DNA of 64,000 nt from Piscicola geometra (taxonomy: Eukaryota; Annelida; Clitellata; Hirudinida; Piscicolidae): the NCBI GenBank assembly GCA_943735955.1, contig OX030958.1:6976626-7040625 (forward strand). Reading direction: 5' to 3'. Position 1 is the first letter of the stretch. Each line of letters begins with the position of its first letter. The position numbers were made by a program, and so were the translations under genes. A model generated the notes under the pieces. That model did not search any database. It had not been told where the DNA came from and saw nothing but the letters and a program-made list of their open reading frames with translations. Positions 61,771-64,000 of the stretch are shown here, one piece after another.

Positions 61771-63227
61771 ATGATGGAGCATTTAAATTAAAATACAATT
61801 ATGATTCAAAAGAATACAAGCAATAGGAAAACTTTGTTCTGCATGCAGAGGATTTTTAAAGAGAGCCTTCTATGGTGTTTATGAGAGTTTTAAAGAATCT
61901 TGAGTTTTCACTCAAGAATTTGTTGAACACCAAAATTTTTGTTTGAAAGATTAGAAGCATCTTCATTATCTTTTTCGATAAAACTTTTAGTTTAAAGTCA
62001 AGGAAAGAGCACGTTGTTTGAATCACTGGTCTAACAAAACCTCAAATATCATTGTGCTGATTCTTCTTCAAAAAGGTTTTAATAAATAGAAGATTAATCT
62101 TTACAAATATTCTTTTAGTCAAATTGTTTTTTAATCAATATTTTCACTGATTTTTTATACTCTTTTTCTGAATCTGTTTGACAAGTTGATTGAAAAGTGA
62201 ATTCATTTCAAAATCTTTTTTGCCTAGCTTCTAAAGAATGCAAAGATCTCTTTTATTTTCCTGAATGCCACGGAGGTAACGATGTGCAAATTTTAAGTTA
62301 GATTAATTGGAGCACCTAATGAAAGTCAAAATATATCAAAGCGAACGTGTAAGCTTTTGATGAAGCCAGGGTGAAAGCTTCTAAATGAAGTTAATTTCAT
62401 CCAAGGATGTGAAATACATCAAGCTCAGTTATCTAAATTTCAAATATCAGTTTTTAAAATTCCAATAAATTGTGGTTTTTAACTTCGAATGTATTTTAAA
62501 ATCGGTTGAAATGGTAAAATTGTGTTGCCTTATTTTAATGATGAAACGCCATAACTTCTCTCAATTTTGCTAAAAATCTTTTGTGAGTCAAATCAGAGTT
62601 AAACATGAAGACTATGATTGATCAGTTTTGATTTTCAATTCAGTATTTGACTAAAATAAAACTATCAGCTCCATCGAAATAAGTCTAATAATTCATGATA
62701 AATTGACAAATATCACTTTTTAAAAATAAAATAAAGATAGAATTCATAAAGGAATCTTCTAATCAGTTTTTTAAAATTAGAATTTGTTTAATTTTCTTTT
62801 GAAAAATATTGACTATTGACATTAATCTAAATGTTTAAATTGTATAAAACTAAAAACAGATTTGATCGAAACAATACTTCGACTACTCTTGCTTTAAAAA
62901 TAAGTGACTTTCAAAGAATAAAATATTTTCTAAATACTTTCGATCAAAAACTAAAATGAAACTTTTCAACTATTTTTGAAAGTCAACTTTAACCTAAGAC
63001 TCGTGCTATATAATACAATTTTAGCAAATGTAGTTTTTTATTTTTGAAACCGTTAAAATCAAACTTTTTGTGTACTAAGAATACTATTAGTCAACAGTTA
63101 AAACTTATAAAAATAAGTTATGATTTTGCATATTTGTTTTTCAGTAATTTCATTGAAATATTTGAACATTTTCGTTTACTTATACTTATATTTTTTTAAC
63201 ATTTTTTCTTATAGATTTGATAAATCA

Positions 63228-63949
63228 TCATGAAGTTCCAGCCGTTTGGGGAAAATTATTGGTAGAAGGATAGAACGTCAAGTTTTCTTGACAAGATTTA
63301 AAACATCTGGTTTCACGCGAATCCGATATAGAATTCTTTATATTACCTGAAAAAAAAGTGATTAAGTTTTATAAAACATTTCACTTATTGAGATGTCGTG
63401 CAACAGCTTGTAACAAACAACCTCAATACGTTTGTAACAAATAACCCCGATATCACATGACTCATTTATTAATTAATAGTATAAAAACGCGGCTAATTAG
63501 AGCATGAAACCTGCTTCAACCATCTTTTCAACAAGATAGCTTGAAAGTTATTTTTAAAATTTTAGCAATTCAATTCAAAATAAAAAATTTATTTAACAAA
63601 TACAAAAACAATGACAAGGATCGAAAAGATTTTAAAGACAGAATTTTACACTTTGCTGTTTATTTTAGTTTTTCAAGCACTGATTAATTTTTTTTATTTG
63701 ATTAAGATTGTATCATTCTATGTTTTAATCTTAAAAAGTAAACCTAGCTAATACTCTTGCATGAAATCGAAAACTGTATCAGCTACGGTGCGTGGATTTT
63801 TCAAAGCAAAAATCCTAAAAGAATTGAAGGTCTAAAAATATAACGACAGCCGTTGGAGGCGTTTAAGCTTTCGAGCCATTCTTTTAAAACTTTAAAACGA
63901 TCACAATTTGTCATGGTATTTTTAGTTAAATTTAAATTGAATGGTTCAT
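63228..63949 (-). CDS. Probable 3' end of an unknown gene (two exons), running off the right edge
   Basis: Two minus-strand exons fit together: 63949-63845 (acceptor TGAATAG, donor GTTATA) and 63346-63228 (acceptor TTTTTTTCAG). They join in phase 1. The reading is EPFNLNLTKNTMTNCDRFK, then VLKEWLESLNASNGCR, NIKNSISDSRETRCFKSCQ and ENLTFYPSTNNFPQTAGTS before a stop. Three N-glycosylation sites (NLT, NAS, NLT) and four cysteines suggest an extracellular protein. No family was recognised. The first exon also contains an ATG, so a very short gene is possible, but it would lack a signal peptide. Both exons are GC-richer than their surroundings, which is the main support. Confidence 0.35.
63476..63486 (+). 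promoter_or_regulatory. TATA-box-like motif
   Basis: AGTATAAAAACGCGG lies at about 63478-63492, next to a GC-richer stretch. It could serve a plus-strand gene to the right, but I found no coding exon after it in this window, and it lies inside the intron proposed for the minus-strand gene. Confidence 0.2.
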
Positions 63950-64000
63950 CTATTCATAAAGTTTCAATTCAAATATGTGTTTACAAAAAAACAATTAGAA

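Larger units (their letters stand above)
59893..63227. other. Region upstream of the receptor gene
   Basis: The receptor needs a 5' exon ending in phase 1 with a signal peptide. I searched the minus strand here by eye and found none I could support. The region contains a perfect four-unit heat-shock-element-like palindrome at 61024-61047 and a SINE copy at 61567-61770. The remainder is AT-rich. Confidence 0.4.

Overview
The window is nuclear DNA of an invertebrate animal. It is strongly AT-rich by eye. Genes are split by GT-AG introns, mostly 60-600 bp with a few of several kb, and coding exons stand out as GC-richer islands. The gene content (PATJ and SYD-1 scaffolds, a PRD-class homeobox gene, SUEL-lectin, CUB and Sushi domains) is metazoan. 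A short TTAGGG-like tract, tRNA-derived SINE-like copies and a CR1/L2-like LINE tail are also present. I cannot name the species or phylum.

Layout, left to right. 1-1436: no gene; a CCGAAA-rich repeat and a GC-richer patch. 1437-4560 (+): a seven-exon cholinesterase-like protein whose catalytic serine is replaced by Glu. 6090-7097 (+): a compact three-exon PRD-class homeobox gene. 7706-22819 (+): a 24-exon PATJ/MPDZ-type scaffold with an L27 domain and about nine PDZ domains. 25237-39447 (-), converging on it: SYD-1 (PDZ, C2, RhoGAP), with an 8.5-kb intron inside the RhoGAP domain. 39448-44568: no gene; a Merlin-like transposase fossil, telomere-like repeats and a LINE reverse-transcriptase fossil. 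44569-46464 and 48172-49631 (+): two related mucin-like single-pass membrane proteins with EGF-like juxtamembrane cysteines, separated by a decayed LINE. 51963-59892 (-): a receptor-like gene whose exons splice in phase into SUEL lectin, CUB, Sushi, transmembrane segment and a long Pro/Gln/Ser-rich tail; its signal-peptide exon was not found. 63228-63949 (-): two probable exons of another gene running off the right edge.

Functionally, PATJ (apical-basal polarity, Crumbs complex) and SYD-1 (presynaptic assembly, Rho signalling) are intracellular scaffolds. The esterase-like protein, the mucin-like pair and the lectin/CUB/Sushi protein are surface molecules likely to act in adhesion or recognition. 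Their proximity need not mean joint function. The lectin/CUB/Sushi receptor is the best candidate for something undescribed.

Gene models come from reading splice signals, intron phase and family conservation by eye. Exon ends are given to the base, but several, flagged in the entries, are uncertain. No searches or alignments were run.
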